DNA of 64,000 nucleotides from Tubiluchus corallicola (lineage: Eukaryota; Priapulida; Priapulimorpha; Priapulimorphida; Tubiluchidae): NCBI GenBank assembly GCA_030141605.1, contig JAQGDQ010000003.1, positions 267,501-331,500 of the forward strand, in the 5' to 3' direction. The notes beneath the pieces were generated by a model, which was not told where the DNA came from, did not search any database, and saw nothing but the letters and a program-made list of their open reading frames with translations. The position numbers and the translations under genes are program-made. Each line of letters opens with the position of its first letter. The first letter of the stretch is position 1. Shown one piece after another: positions 1 through 13,600 of the stretch.

Positions 1-1387
1 CTTTACTGAATTGTTTAATATTTTGCTTGCATGATATTTTTGTGTGCTTTACGACCAATATTTTTCACAGTTTTCATATTTTGTTGCATTTCTAGGTTGC
101 TTTTTTTAAAAATAATTTTATTACATTTTGATTCATGTATTTAGTTCAAAATGTACTTGCTTTAAGCTAATCAAAATCTAATTCCAAATGCTGAATCGTT
201 ACCATTATTATTGGCACTACTTATTTCGCTCGTAAATGGATAGTTCCTACCAATTATTTTTAATCCTGCACCATAATATTGAATTTGAATAATTGAATTT
301 CCTTATGAGTAAATGCATCTTTTTACGAAAAAGCAATTTGTCTTTCTCCAAATGCTATTTTTAAAAGTTTGTCGACAGTATTAATTGATTACTAAGGCGT
401 GGTTGCCTGCTAATTGGATGGTGGTTGGATGGTCTTTCACAACTCCGGCTGTTTTTTTATTTTCTACGACGTAGTAACCATATTTAATCAAACCTTCTAC
501 TGAATCGTGTGAGGCAATAAATAGATGTGAGTTTATAGGTTTAGCCGTTTTGATGTTGCATAAATTCCTTGCACTGGAAAGAAGCCAGACTCATTGAAGG
601 ACTTTAGCAGTAATAATGAGGCAAGGTGATATGATATAAATTGCCCATAGGCAATTTTCTTAAAAAAATGTTTTTAAAACAGTGTAGCACGTATTAACTT
701 AAAATGTTACGAGCAATTATAAAATTTTCAGATTTTAACTTTGACAGTTCCAACAAATGAAAATATCACAGACCTGCCTGCGTGATTTATAATAACAATG
801 ATTCGTATAGGCCTATTTAACACGATTCCGCGAAATTTCAAAAACAAATCTTAATTAAAATACAAAATACACACAAACGTTTCTGTGTATAAATGTTTGA
901 TCACAAACATTTGTTTGGCGGACGGAACGGTAGCGAAACGCAAGTTTGGCAGGCTGTAAACAATAATAGTAAGCAAGCTGTTGACAATTCTCCAAAGTTC
1001 TGAAATGCTGAAAGAATCAACTTCAAATTGAAACAACCCAAGTATATTAACCATTCACATAAAAGCACGCAGACAGGCGGACAGATAACAGGCACTCGTC
1101 TTGATAGAAAGCCATACATTGCAAACATCACAAACAATCTAGAACTTCACACTAGATGTCTTATATAACCACAGGTTTCATGTATCTCAGAGCTTGACCA
1201 TTCGCTTCTTTATTACCTCACACTATCAGAAAGTGCAAATCATTTGGGTAAAGGAGGTTTTAGGTGCTCTATCTGCCCTGTGCCCGATAAACTGGAATCT
1301 ATACGTTGGTTTTAGGTGCACTGTGTGTGCCTTTTATATTACTTGGTACACTGTAAACCACAATAAAGCACACATTGGTTAATGCTT
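1..1387. other. gene-free AT-rich stretch
   Basis: The short open frames here (under 80 codons) overlap on both strands, show no recognisable motif and have no convincing splice sites. I see no repeat or RNA gene. It may be intergenic or part of a large intron of a gene lying to the left. Confidence 0.5.
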
Positions 1388-1462
1388 GTAGCGGGATCGG
1401 AATCTAGCTCATTATCAAGGAAAACATTCTAAGCTGAAGACGCTGAGCTACCACGGTTAGAT
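1388..1462 (-). repeat. tRNA-like (SINE-type) relic
   Basis: Read on the minus strand, this segment has a good RNA polymerase III A-box (TGGTAGCTCAGCG), and about 50 bases later a degenerate B-box (AGATTCCGATCC). The spacing matches the head of a tRNA-derived SINE. The stems are decayed, so I do not call a working tRNA. It is one of several such modules in the window. Confidence 0.4.
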
Positions 1463-1744
1463 AAAATATATCCTCTTATAACATGGTAAACAGCCAGGAT
1501 CAGTACGATGAATGAAACTGCTCAGAAGAAACGGTTACAAACGACTCACTGACCAGCTTCAGTGTTTCTTAACTTCAATCGCGAACTATGAGTACTCGTG
1601 CCACTATTCAGCTTATGAGGTTTTAAAAAACTCTGGAAGAATTTACGGTCTTCAGAAGGTGCTTTCTAATATGTTCTTGAATGATACAAAAGAACTGATA
1701 TTGCCTGTCTTAGCTACAGAGCAGCCACAGCCCACAACTCTATC

Positions 1745-1965
1745 ATAACCCGTCCGAAACCCTGCCACTGCCCTACCACAACCCAACCACAACCATTCCA
1801 CTGCCCTACCAAACCCAGCTACTGCCTACCACAACTCAGCCACAACCCTGCCACCGCCTTACCACAACCCTGCCACAGCGTTGTTACACAGCCCTGCTAC
1901 AACCCCTACCACAGAACCCTACCACAGCTTTGCCATAACCCTCTTACAGCCCAGCCACAAATGTC
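1745..1965. repeat. C-rich, G-poor minisatellite
   Basis: About 220 bases are built from imperfect copies of a 10–14 base unit of the type CCCTACCACAAC / CCCTGCCACAGC. The plus strand is almost free of G. Unit length varies and copies are diverged, so this is an old tandem array. A 78-codon open frame ends just inside it, but translation of the array itself is interrupted, so a coding role is unlikely. Confidence 0.7.
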
Positions 1966-3781
1966 CATATTAGGCCTTGCAAGTGAGTACTCGATTCCAG
2001 CCCATGAAGTGCTGACTCTATACAATAAGGTCTATATTGCTCTGAAATCTTCGTATACACATCAATTACTTTTGCAGTTTTGGAAGTTCTCTTTTGTCAG
2101 GATAGCATGACAGCCGAAGTATCTTCAAAGTCAATACATTTTCAATATGGCTTCTCAAATATTGAAGGTTTTGCGGCTACAACGTTCAAATATAGACTCA
2201 ATATAGCTGTGGAAGTTTGATTTGACCGCAATTACGGCTTTCCGATAAGTTAGTTGACTCAAGCGCGGTGAATCATTTAGTGGTGACCAGAAACAAAAAA
2301 AGCAATTGTATTACGAATGGTATAGAAATTGTGTAAACTAGCGCTCGTGGTATAAGAAAAGCTTAAGAACATGTTCACAATCGTCTGCCAACAGTAGCAA
2401 GTCGTGTATTTTATCTAGTTCAAAATAAGACGTAATAATAGAGGTAAGTTTGAACAATTTGTGTTCAGTATACTCACATGAATTTTGTTCATCAATTAAC
2501 GAGGTAATGCAGTAATTCATAATAATATACAGACAAAAATTGCACAATCTACTGTCACTGCATATACTGGATGTAATATATAAACTAAATGTACAACACA
2601 CTTTATTCAATCATCCATTAGACGAATCAAATGGCACGCAATTGTAAGCTCTCTAATTTGTCTAATAAACACAAATTATGTTTCATCCTCAATAAAAAAA
2701 AATGTTGTAAGACATTCAGCAAAAGCTTGTCTAATCTAAATATACTAGAACGTTATAAAAATTTTGTGGGGTATGAGTAAGAAATTTTATTGTAAAACGT
2801 TTTTTCTGCGATAGTTGAAATAGTGTTAATGAAAGGTGTGTGAATACGTATTTTAATGGATACGTATTAGCAGTTGGCCTATTCATCCTAACACTTCCTC
2901 CTGTCGGCTCGGGGTAGTAATGAAACGTGGTTCTCAGCCTCGTGTTTTATAATTATGACTTTATGCAAAATTAATAAATGGTTATAATAATTTGTTGAAT
3001 AAACTAACATAAGTCGTTTTATTTTTACCTGGTTGTTAAGTTTCCTTTTTGTCATCCAGCTCATTTGTGGGTTTGTAAAAATTCACCAAGAAGTCTTCAA
3101 CTGTAATATTAATGCTTTGTAAACTAAATCCATGTATCTAGGCTAAAAAGAAGCCAGTCTTTACTGACAAGGCTTTTAAGGTGAGAAGTGGGTTAACAAG
3201 CAGCTGTGATGCATGTACATGAAACTAAAGACAGTTTCACATTTCTGTGCCACGAGACATTTTTGTACTAAAATGTCACATTCCTCTCGGCCATAATTAC
3301 AAGCTTCGCTCGCTACACGGATAAAAAGATCGGATTTTTTCTTTTGCAGTGATAATAATTAGCCTATTGCGTTATTGCGTAAAAATCACCTTATATAGTT
3401 TTTTAAGTTTTTTTTTCAAGTGAACGCGTTTATTAGATCTGCGTTATTGGGTGTTCTTTTCTGCAGTTATTCCTATGGGATCATTTTACGCAGCTGGATA
3501 CGCAATAACGCATTCCGGATGTCTGGTAAACGCCACTTAACTGCCACCAGAAACAATAGTATTTTGCTTAGAATATCCACTTTGCTCGCCTATCTTGAAG
3601 CCATCACCAAACGTCGTTTTTATTCATAAACCTTTTACTTTGTCAATAATGTAAGGAATTTAAATTTTAAAATGCTTTTGCAAATGTTCGGGAAAGTAAG
3701 CTGGAAATGTTTTTATTATTTACTAACACAGTAGCGCCTCATATATATAATTAACCTCATATTGCATAGCATCAGTTGAAA
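1966..3781. other. gene-free AT-rich stretch
   Basis: I find no exon-like sequence, RNA gene or clear repeat. The frames of up to 90 codons here have low-complexity composition and no recognisable protein family. Confidence 0.5.
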
Positions 3782-3862
3782 CACTAAATTAATGAATGAA
3801 TAAACGAATAAATGAATAAACGAATGAATAAACTAATGAGTGAACGAGTGCCTGAGTGCCTC
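3782..3862. repeat. degenerate tetranucleotide repeat (AATG/AATA/AACG)
   Basis: About 80 bases consist of four-base steps such as AATG, AATA, AACG and GAGTG, changing gradually toward the right end. It is a decayed microsatellite. A similar degenerate TTCA/TTTA array is seen near 36,310–36,380. Confidence 0.65.
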
Positions 3863-4212
3863 ATAATGTTCCCTGTCTTTTGCAACACAAGAAACAAGAG
3901 ATTCCATATAATATTAACATGCATCAGTTTATGAACAGCGCAGATATATTGCAGAACAATGCATTCCAAACTGATGTCTATGCCCGGGAGTTCATAATTG
4001 CGTTCAATAAAATTGGTCACTGAAAGTTTATTGAAAAGGGCAAACAATGTGGCTTTTTTGAGAACTTCTGCAATCAGGCTCTAGGAGCTGTTTAGTAGTG
4101 CACCTGTGATATCCAAATTGGCATCCTTGTGGATATTCTTAATAAACGTTTTTTTGTACCAAGAAACAAATTAACCATAGGCCAATAGTTACATCGTAAT
4201 TTGCTTAAGACC

Positions 4213-4478
<266 letters not shown>

Positions 4479-5330
4479 TAACAAAGTTGTTTTTTCACAA
4501 ATTTGTTTTTCTCTAAACCAGAGAGACAGATCATTTTTGTTCTGTTTTAGCACGCTAGTTATTATATTATTATCAAAATTCCTATAACATTTTTTCAATA
4601 ACAGACTAGTCGCAATTGGAGTTTGTGTTACACACGTGCATATTTTAGTTTTTAATATTAATTTTTTTTCATCATCATTGTAATAGATAATACAAACCCT
4701 GTGACAATTAGGGAAACCGTGTGTGTTTAATGAGACGTGTTAGTTGCTAAGCTCAAAAGGCAAACGGGCTTGAACAGCAGAGAAACTACTGAACAAAAAG
4801 AATTTATTTTTCCTAGACGACCTGAAAACTCTATTTTTGAGGTTAAACACATTTTTCTTTTTCGGGATGTATTTGAATACAAAATTAATTTTCCCGGTGA
4901 GTCTTAAACCCAGTCCGCCATTGATTAAAACCACCGATGAAACCAGCAATTTCTCCATTAGCAAGAACATCTTATTGTAAACGCCAAAATCTTTGTTGTA
5001 TTTGGGTTTAATTTCTTGGCGAAACTTTCAGTGCAGTTTCTGACAGTGTTTGCAGAAACTATTAGAAACCTGTAAGCAGTTTAAAGTAGCACGTCCCATG
5101 TTCAGCAGATGTGTCGTTATCTTTGAAAGAAGTTTCAGAAACACTTTCAGCCAGGCAAGCTGTCATCTCCGGTATTCAATGATATTGAAAAATACTGTAC
5201 AAAATTCTCTGCAAAAAATTTATCACGTTTCCAGTATCAACACAGCCTTCAAAATTATAAGCCAAATAGTCAAAGAAAAATGTCTTGTCGTTAAGTGTAA
5301 TAAACTTACTATGGTTCTGTTGAATGAATA

Positions 5331-5505
5331 AATGCTAATACGTAATACTGATACTAATACTAACGCTAACACTAATAATAATATTAATACTAATGCTAAT
5401 GCTAATGCTAATGCTAATGCTAATGCTAATGCTAATGCTAATGTTAATACTAATACTAACAGTAATACTAATCCTAATCCTAATACTAGTGCTAAAGCTC
5501 ATCAG
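5331..5505. repeat. (GCTAAT)n hexanucleotide repeat
   Basis: A perfect core of about nine GCTAAT units (5,389–5,442) is flanked on both sides by derived units (ACTAAT, CCTAAT, AATAAT), so the array is purest in the middle. The translated frame (alternating Asn, Ala and Thr) is a by-product. Confidence 0.93.
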
Positions 5506-5894
5506 ACTATTCGGACATAAGTTCACATAACCCACTTCTGACGCTTGACGTTGTCATTATCATCACCACTGTAAGGAACCATTATGTAAAGATCGATCCA
5601 TTATGTGGTATGTGCCCATTACGTAATACAAAAATGCCCAATATGTAAGAACGTACCCATGATGTTATAAAATTGACCCATTATGAGTAAATTAATGTGC
5701 TTAAAATGTAGCATACGTGTTGCATTCACGAACTTTAAATGAAAACTGTCTCCGCAGTAAGGAACGCATATAGCAAACTTCTTAGATGTCTTGCCCAGCT
5801 TCAGGCAAATTATCAGCCAGACTATCTGTCTCAGCAGAGAAGTTAGTTGGAACATTGCATAAGGGAATCGGGTTAATTCTACGCGTCGTGTAGC

Positions 5895-5972
5895 CTACTT
5901 GGAATTGAACCCCAGTCTCGAAACTCTACGTTTTGAATGGGACAGTGTTTGATCACCATCGCATAAGTTTCA
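5895..5972 (-). repeat. tRNA-like (SINE-type) relic
   Basis: On the minus strand there is a clear B-box (GGGGTTCAATTCC) about 50 bases downstream of an A-box-like stretch (GCGATGGTGATCAAACAC). The arrangement is that of a tRNA head. No intact cloverleaf is evident. Confidence 0.45.
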
Positions 5973-6459
5973 TGAGAATGCGTCTTTAATCACATCGGCT
6001 GCGGATAGAAACGGGTAGATGGGCGAGACAGTAAAGGGTAAATAAGTTATGTTCTTTTGGGGCGTTCAAACTGAGAAATATGTTATGCAGGTATGCCCCC
6101 TAACATGTACTATTAGAAATACTCTACGACAATGCTGACGTAAACTTTGCTGATTTAACTCATTTCTTTGAGCACCCTAATTGTTACATATTATGTCATG
6201 AAATTTTGCATCTTTTATGCTCACTTACTAATTAGCATGAAGTGAATGACGTGTAGTAAATTGTATAAATGATGTAACATCAGTACTACATATAGGTGTT
6301 TCCCTTGTAGATTGTGTTCTTTAAAAAATTTAAAAAACCTTGTAGGCATAAATAACACTATTTTTAACGCTGTAATCTTGAGTAGAAAATGTGTGTAAAG
6401 TGACATTAGGACTAAAATCACTAATGTATTGATAGATTTTATTTTATTTTGTCAATAAA

Positions 6460-6460
<1 letters not shown>

Positions 6461-6490
<30 letters not shown>

Positions 6491-6636
6491 CATACATACA
6501 TACATACATACATACATACATACATACATACATACATACATACATACATACATACATACATACATACATACATACATACATACATACATACATACATACA
6601 TACATACATACATACATACATACATACATACATACA
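6461..6636. repeat. (CATA)44 microsatellite, perfect
   Basis: There are 176 bases of uninterrupted TACA/CATA tetranucleotide. The same family reappears as (GTAT)n in CYP26 intron 1 at 18,615. Cys-Met-Tyr-Val and Ile-His-Thr-Tyr frames across it are artefacts. Confidence 0.98.
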
Positions 6637-6931
6637 AAACAAAAAATTTGCCCATTATGCGATAATCTGATGTATACTGATGTATAATACAAAATCTGCC
6701 CATTATGCAAGTAACTTTTCAGTGATCATTTGCGCCTTCAATACACATGTGTTTGGGAGTGGGCCTATTGAAGGTTGCTGACAATTCTATTTATTATCAG
6801 TATTGTTTAATAACTTTTCAGTAGTAATTTAGGTATGTATTGCATAATTCTGTCACACAGATCGAAGAGATACATGATAAGTCCTATTACCACTTTGGCT
6901 TTAACATCGTTCTCACATGTCTGCACGAGAA

Positions 6932-7170
<239 letters not shown>

Positions 7171-7621
7171 TTCTTTCTTGGTGTTAAAATTACACATCGA
7201 TGAACTGTAAACTACATTCAAAAATTGATAGTGTAATCAGTGTTTCCACTGCTGTGAGCAATAATGTTAAAAATGAATTTACAATTAAAAAATACAAGGA
7301 TATTTAATCATACATTATACATTAATTGGTTTGCTTACAGCCAAAATAAGATGTGATCAAGATTATTTTCTTCGCGACCATATACTATATACTATATACT
7401 GTACTATATATTGTGAATACTGTGAAATATAAAGGGGGCTAACTTGTTGATAAAACTATTTATAGAAAGTGATAAAATGTTAATGACAAAAGTTTTCGCT
7501 TAATTTATGTTTCCGTCAAGAAGTAAAAAAAATTACGCCTAATTTTCATTTCACAGCACAGTTTGCGAATTCTTGGCGAAAATAAATAGGCGAATAAAAA
7601 ATGATTAACTTTTGTGCAGAT

Positions 7622-7692
7622 ACAATAGTGGCACAGTGGATTCGAACCTGGAACCAATGCCTTAACAGTATATTTCACTGCCATACAAACAG
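7622..7692 (-). repeat. tRNA-like (SINE-type) relic
   Basis: The minus strand carries a consensus-quality B-box (CAGGTTCGAATCC) preceded by an A-box-like TGGCAGTGAAATA about 35 bases upstream. Stems are not conserved. It is probably the head of an old SINE. Confidence 0.45.
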
Positions 7693-8569
7693 TCACATTC
7701 AAACTCATTAAAATAAACGTCGCAGATGTTAAAATAGGTATTTCAAAATGGGCAAATTTTTATTACAGTTTAGGCACTTAAGGGTATTTTGTAATGGGCA
7801 GATTCTATTACATAACTAACACATTATTACATATTGAGCATTTTGTATCGCATAGTTAGTACATATTAGATAATTGGTCCTTGCATGACAAGTCACATTC
7901 ATAGTTGTTATGGAAATCGGTGAGCAATCCCTACGGGACACCCACTGAAAAACTGATGTTTGAAAAAATCCGCAAAAATTATTTAGAAGAGATAATCTCC
8001 AGTCCTCCGGATGATCATTCCCAGTCCTCGTGACAGGGGGACGCGCTTAGAGTAAAGATTTGTATCACGGAATCTTGTGTTTTTTCCTATTAAATAAAGC
8101 AGTTAACTTTGCACATTTCAACGAACAGATAAAACATACGAACAATCGAGCGAACAAGAAGACAGACGATGGAACAGATAAAAGCAAAGTGACAAAGGTA
8201 AAGCGAAACTTAGGGTGTGTACAATTAGCAGTACATAAAAGCTTGAGAAGTTTTGCGTCAAAATACAGGTGTACGTTTTGGTAGCTGCCTATACAAAATT
8301 CCTACCAAAATATTAGACAGTAGTGACACCTATAATCGGCTTTGACTTTCAGTTCGTTGAATGTGGCGGAAATCTACGGAGCGGATTAGATTATATTAAG
8401 ATATTCATTTTGGCAATAAAAGCCATACAAGAAATATATGTACTCAAGAAAGTGATAAAATTAAATTGTGCAGCAGTGAATCTAGAATTAAAATGTATAG
8501 AAGAGTGGTCAAAAACAGACTGGTAAACTTAGATCAAAAGCAGCAAAGTGTTAGCGCCTTAAAGTGTAT

Positions 8570-8645
8570 TAAACATACATACACACACGTATACACACAC
8601 GCATATACCCTCATATACACACACAAATAGATACATTCACGCGCA
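8570..8645. repeat. imperfect CA/TA dinucleotide-rich tract
   Basis: This is a decayed mixture of CATA, CACA and TATA steps about 75 bases long, with no coding potential. Confidence 0.7.
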
Positions 8646-10710
8646 CTGAAAAGATTATTCCAGTCACAAAAAAATTAGAGCGACAGAATATGCTCACGCT
8701 ATACAAAAAGAGAAGTATATAGTAAGATTACCACAATCGTCGGGTACTACAAACACATTCAAGATTAAACAAGTTGCGCATGCCATTATTATAAACAATC
8801 TGTTGAAAAAACTGATATTAAAATCGCACCACAGAGCTGAACAATAAAAAAATTAGAGCAGCAACTTTTAAAGGGGAACAGGACCCAATTTCAAGCTATA
8901 ACTAAAAATGTATAAAATATTGAAATAGAGCATAATTGTTTTTTTAAGAATGAGTTACGTGAAAGACGTTGAATTTCATTTTCGCGCCCAGGTATGTGCA
9001 TTTCCCCGTTTAAGACGGATACTGCGGCTGCACTCGGAAATGCTTTGCACAAAAGCAGGCGCTGTCATACCTCTCAGTTCAGTTGTGATGTAGTGCAATT
9101 GTTCGAGAGATCAGACGTTAGCACAGCGATAAATTTGAAACTTGAACTTTTAAACATAAATTAGCCCAGTTTTTGTTTATCCACACCGAATGCCGTACAG
9201 TATCACTGTACTTCAATTTTCGCTTTCCCAAACACGTGCAATACGCTCGAAAATGTTTGTGCTGTTGAAATTATGTTCACTCGTGATGCCATCACTAGCT
9301 GGGCTCACCGGCTAAGCAAATTCTGAAGTTCTTAAGCAAATTGTCAGAAGCCATTCCGCATTATTAAAGGAGTGAAAGTCAGGTACTTTTTATCTTACTA
9401 ACTTCAACATGGGGTAGGATATGAAAGATCACCTTGTTTTTCTTTAAGCAAATTCAATTTCAACAGAAGCATACTGAACATACAGATTTACGAACATGGC
9501 AGTGTACAAAATAATCTAGTCTAATTCTCAATATCTCGTTATCTTTCATATTGTTACAGTAATGTGACGGTTGTGATTCAGCTACTTCTCAGGAAAGTTC
9601 ATGTCAAGGGAAGCATGTGATCATTCACATAATCATGTCTTGGTACCTGTGGGTCGATTATATGTTTTTGTATTACTGCACCGTCAATTTTCTAAATGTG
9701 ACAAGAAATTATATATAAAAATTTATTATGTTTATAGATAAATGTTCTTTCTCTAAATTTCTTATACCTCTCACCCAGACCGTTATCAGTGTTTTTTCCG
9801 AATAAATGTCTTATTAACCACTTAAGACAAATGTTCACCGTAATATTAATGTGAACGCCATTATCAATTACACTATGTAATTCAGGTATGCGGTTATGAT
9901 TTATTTTTATTCTTGTGAATATTGGGTAGATTTGATTAGGTGATTCAGGATCAAGCATCGTTCTCATAACCGAAAAACGGGGTAAGCCGTGGATAATCGC
10001 AGGTTCTAAATTTATTACAAAAATTAATCTAATTATTGAATTATTACTCTAGTGTGAGCTGTTAGAACGACTGAAAATGTACCACAGGGATCTAGTAAAG
10101 AGTTCACTTAAAGTTCAGTAATCAAAGTTACCGCGATTTGATTAGATCGAGGCAACGGAACTACACGTACATAAACACGGTGGGCGTGGAACAGTGAGTT
10201 TCTTTGCCTAAAACGCAGTTAAACATGCAAATTGAATAGACTTGTTTGCATAAACGTTACCTGTGATTGCTAATCCAGGTTCAGACGTATTTAAATGCGT
10301 GATAAACTTTAAAATTTCATGTTTGCATTGATGGTGCGTGTAGGGCTGTCTGAACTTGTGTTTATTTTGTCTGGATTTCTTTCCGTAACTTATTACAAAG
10401 TTCAAGTTTACGTAAGAATGTAAAACCGAAAATTACCAAGTTCAAGGCGCATTAAAGTATTTTATATATTTTTTCGCATCGACGGTAGTTTTACGTATAA
10501 AGGCAAACCGATTCAATCAATATAAATAACGTTGTTCAAAATTTTGGGTGCAGTATGTCTATCAACTGGAAGTGTCTGACTTTGAGAGGTGCTTCAAGGT
10601 CAAACATCAGTCACATCTTAAGACCGTCAGAAAATAGGGAACTAATCACCCACTGATTACTATTAGCTATAAATTAATTACAAACAATGACCCAAATCAA
10701 GACCTGAAAT
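8646..10710. other. gene-free stretch
   Basis: No exon, RNA gene or strong repeat is visible. Open frames do not exceed 91 codons and have no recognisable motif. Confidence 0.5.
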
Positions 10711-10712
10711 GA

Positions 10713-10806
10713 TCGCAAGAGGCTGTGCGGTTCATTGGTCGTGGTGGCGGACTATGGCAATGATCGTGGTAATCCAAAGGTGCCTGGTTCAAATCCAGGC
10801 TGTTTC
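10713..10806 (+). repeat. tRNA-like (SINE-type) relic
   Basis: This is the best tRNA-like module in the window. It has a B-box with its stem (CCTGGTTCAAATCCAGG is a perfect T-arm hairpin), preceded by an anticodon-arm-like segment and an A-box-like GGTTCATTGGTCGTGG. The distance between boxes is longer than in a normal tRNA, and acceptor pairing is poor. It is more likely a SINE head or tRNA pseudogene than a functional tRNA. Confidence 0.5.
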
Positions 10807-13572
10807 TTTGTCATATTTCTTTCATTTTAGTCAAACTTGGTTTCAAGAATTCCCATATTTCCGATTAATGGCAAACAATCTTGAAACTAAGATCGAGTTT
10901 AAAACGTGGTAACGATGTTATAAAAATAAAAAAATGTTTTAATTTTTTATGTTGTAATAATATGTGAGTTATGATGTTCTTAGTACAATTGTATTAGTAT
11001 TAGTTCTCGTCTTAAAATATTCAGCAAATTGTAAATTCCCTGACTCGTTAACTGTTTGCGATGTAATTTGAATCAAATTGTGTGTATAGAACTCATTTCT
11101 AAATTTTAGAAGAAGCAACTAACATTAATTTTTAGATTACTAACCTGACGCATTTCCGTTCAACAGTATATGTTTTTCTACTAACACTGATGGATGGCTT
11201 TTGTAATATTTTTATCAAATGTTACGACGTCTATTTTATAGCAAATAAAGATTAATATATATAATTGTCCACAGGGGTGATTTGAATAGAGTATTGAATT
11301 TAATAGACTTCTACTTCTTGAAGTAGAAGGCACTACTTGGTCTTGAAGCAAATGCAGGAAATTAAAGCCAATAGATCTTCTCAAAAAGTTTCCACGCATT
11401 TGAGAAATTCCGAATCCAAGTAAAAAGCTATAGGTAAAAAAGTCACAAAAAATCACAAGGAAAAGGCATAGGAAGAAATAAATAACTCTAACCTTAGCCC
11501 TAACGAAAATTAATTGTGACTTTTTTCCTGTGATTTTATTACCGGTCACCGAAATTTTATAGCGAAGAAAAGCCACAATGTGACAATTACAACTCTTTTT
11601 TTCGCGAGTACCGTCATAAACCACGAAAGTCTACAGTCGTAAGGTAAAGGAACACTAAGTTTTCTGTTAGTTTAATAATAGGTGACACCAGTGACGAAAA
11701 AAATCGTGTTCAGCAGTTAAAGAACTGAAACCAAGAGTCAGCTTTAGCAACGTGAATTTGAAAATGAATGAACGCACGATCAGTTTGCTCGCTTTTACAA
11801 CTTATTTACATCCTGAGGATCTACCGAAATATGTCTTATCCTAGGATACATATATTACTTAAGAAAATATCACATGACATAACCTGATGATTCATTATTG
11901 TAATAATAACACAGTATATATGCAATATTATAATATACATGATACAAATGGTTGTTTGTATTATAGATGAGAGGTACCCTATGGCTCGTGGGGTTATAAT
12001 GCACTAAATAGTAAAGCAAGTTAGGATGTGCGAAAAAGGTTAAGCTAAAAAGTGGAAAATATAAAAGCAATATCTGTTTCAATGGGTGATAAAACTTCTA
12101 CTTGATTTAATGCCCGAATATATTGATAACTTTTGCTATAGGAACAACACACTGGTATTCTTTTTCTGAAAATAATTAATAAACAATATATTATTGATAT
12201 TGATTAGTAATCAATAAGCAGCCGGCTTCCATATCTCCGCAAATTTCTAGAGGCTTAAACAGCGACCAATAGATGAGCAAAAATTGAGTGAGTAATTACA
12301 AAAAAAAATCCAGTAACGGTGTTTGTCTTCTGTGTAATCGCAACTGCACTGTAAAAACTGTCAAAAATAAACCAAATCACCGAAAAAACGTAAACTCCCC
12401 TAGTTTTTAAAGACCAAGTAAACTGCATCTCCTCCTCTTACTGGCTGAAACTGGTAAATACAGAAGCAAAGTCTAAAATGTGAAGCAATTCATCGTGTGC
12501 CTGTTATGACGTCACACACAAGGTGCTAAGGTTACAGTTCCACAAGTCAGCTATGGGTCACGCTGTAGCTGGAACAGTATTACGTAATGTCAATGTTCGT
12601 CTGCTAGGTCCACAATCCAAGATAATTCAAGTAAAGTATAGAGTTTAAAAGTTCGTCGAATATAATGATAAAGGTTAAACAAACCTGCCCCGTCGTTCAC
12701 CTCGTAGGCCTGCTGTCGTCATTATGACATGTCGTAATAACCTGGGTCTATGGATTCACTGCATTCACGGTACAACGAGCAAATTATGTAAACACTCCTA
12801 GTACTAGGTTATTAATGAGTCATCGTGTTAGATGTATGCAGGGTTACGTTGCCACATCATATGAAAACAAACGTTATATTACGTCAAACTTGAAATACAT
12901 ATACATAAGTCTCGACTGGCATTTACACTTTCACATGACGATAACATTTTCTCCTCTTCTTGCTTTTTTCAATGATGAATTCGAGGAATTGATCTAACTT
13001 GACGGATATCATAATAATTTTCTAACAAGTTTGGTCTGAGTAATCTCCGGCTACAAATAGCTAAAGATCGAAATGTCATGGCTACATACAAACAGTAGAC
13101 TAATGGCAAATTAACAGCCTATGTATAAAAACGAGTGGAGAATAATTTGTACCAACATGTGATTTTTCTTTCATTTTCCTTTTATTTATAACTTTATCAT
13201 TATGCTTCATAAATTGTTTCTTGGCTATAATTCCATTTATTCACGAATCTGTTCGGCAGGCAGACTATTGCATTAATGTTTGTATTTTTTGCTTACTGTT
13301 CCATTTTCTACTGCACGTCTCTATTAATTTAATTTTTGCGATACCCTAATTATAAGCAGCTACAAAAATGTAACAACAAGAGAAAACCAGTCTCAAAAAC
13401 TGAAAAAAATGCAGGAGTACACAATGACATTTAAAAAACGAGAGACAAGATAACTACAATATAATTAAAAATCGCTCAAAACAATTCTCATTATATCCCC
13501 ATGATATGGTAAACCGAAAAGAGAATTTACTTTCTTTGCATGGCCCTGACCGAGGAAAAAGTCAAGGCCCGC
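10807..13572. other. gene-free AT-rich stretch
   Basis: The longest frame (147 codons, minus strand, 11,181–11,624) crosses a 22-bp perfect hairpin at 11,308–11,329 and an A/T-rich pseudo-palindrome near 11,430–11,540. It resembles no known family. I do not accept it as a gene. Confidence 0.5.
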
Positions 13573-13600
13573 TGACCTAGGGTCATTGTTACTGAGGTCA
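13573..13600. promoter_or_regulatory. cluster of nuclear-receptor half-sites (candidate)
   Basis: Three good half-sites lie within 28 bases: TGACCT (an inverted AGGTCA) at 13,573, GGGTCA at 13,580 and AGGTCA at 13,595. The first two form a near-palindrome with a one-base spacer; the last two are direct repeats with a nine-base spacer. They lie 3.7 kb upstream of the CYP26-like start codon. Vertebrate CYP26A1 is induced through retinoic-acid response elements, but the classic spacings of those elements (2 or 5) are not seen here. A regulatory role is an inference. Confidence 0.25.

Noticed and set aside
6444-6710. Cys-Met-Tyr-Val and Ile-His-Thr-Tyr repeat proteins on both strands
   Set aside because: They are translations of the perfect CATA array; all frames stay open because the period lacks stops. 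The same applies to the frames at 18,546–18,784.
10713-10806. functional tRNA gene
   Set aside because: The T-arm is intact, but acceptor and D-arm pairing fail and the A-to-B spacing is too long.
11181-11624. 147-codon minus-strand frame
   Set aside because: Crosses hairpins and low-complexity DNA, no recognisable domain, and composition like its surroundings.
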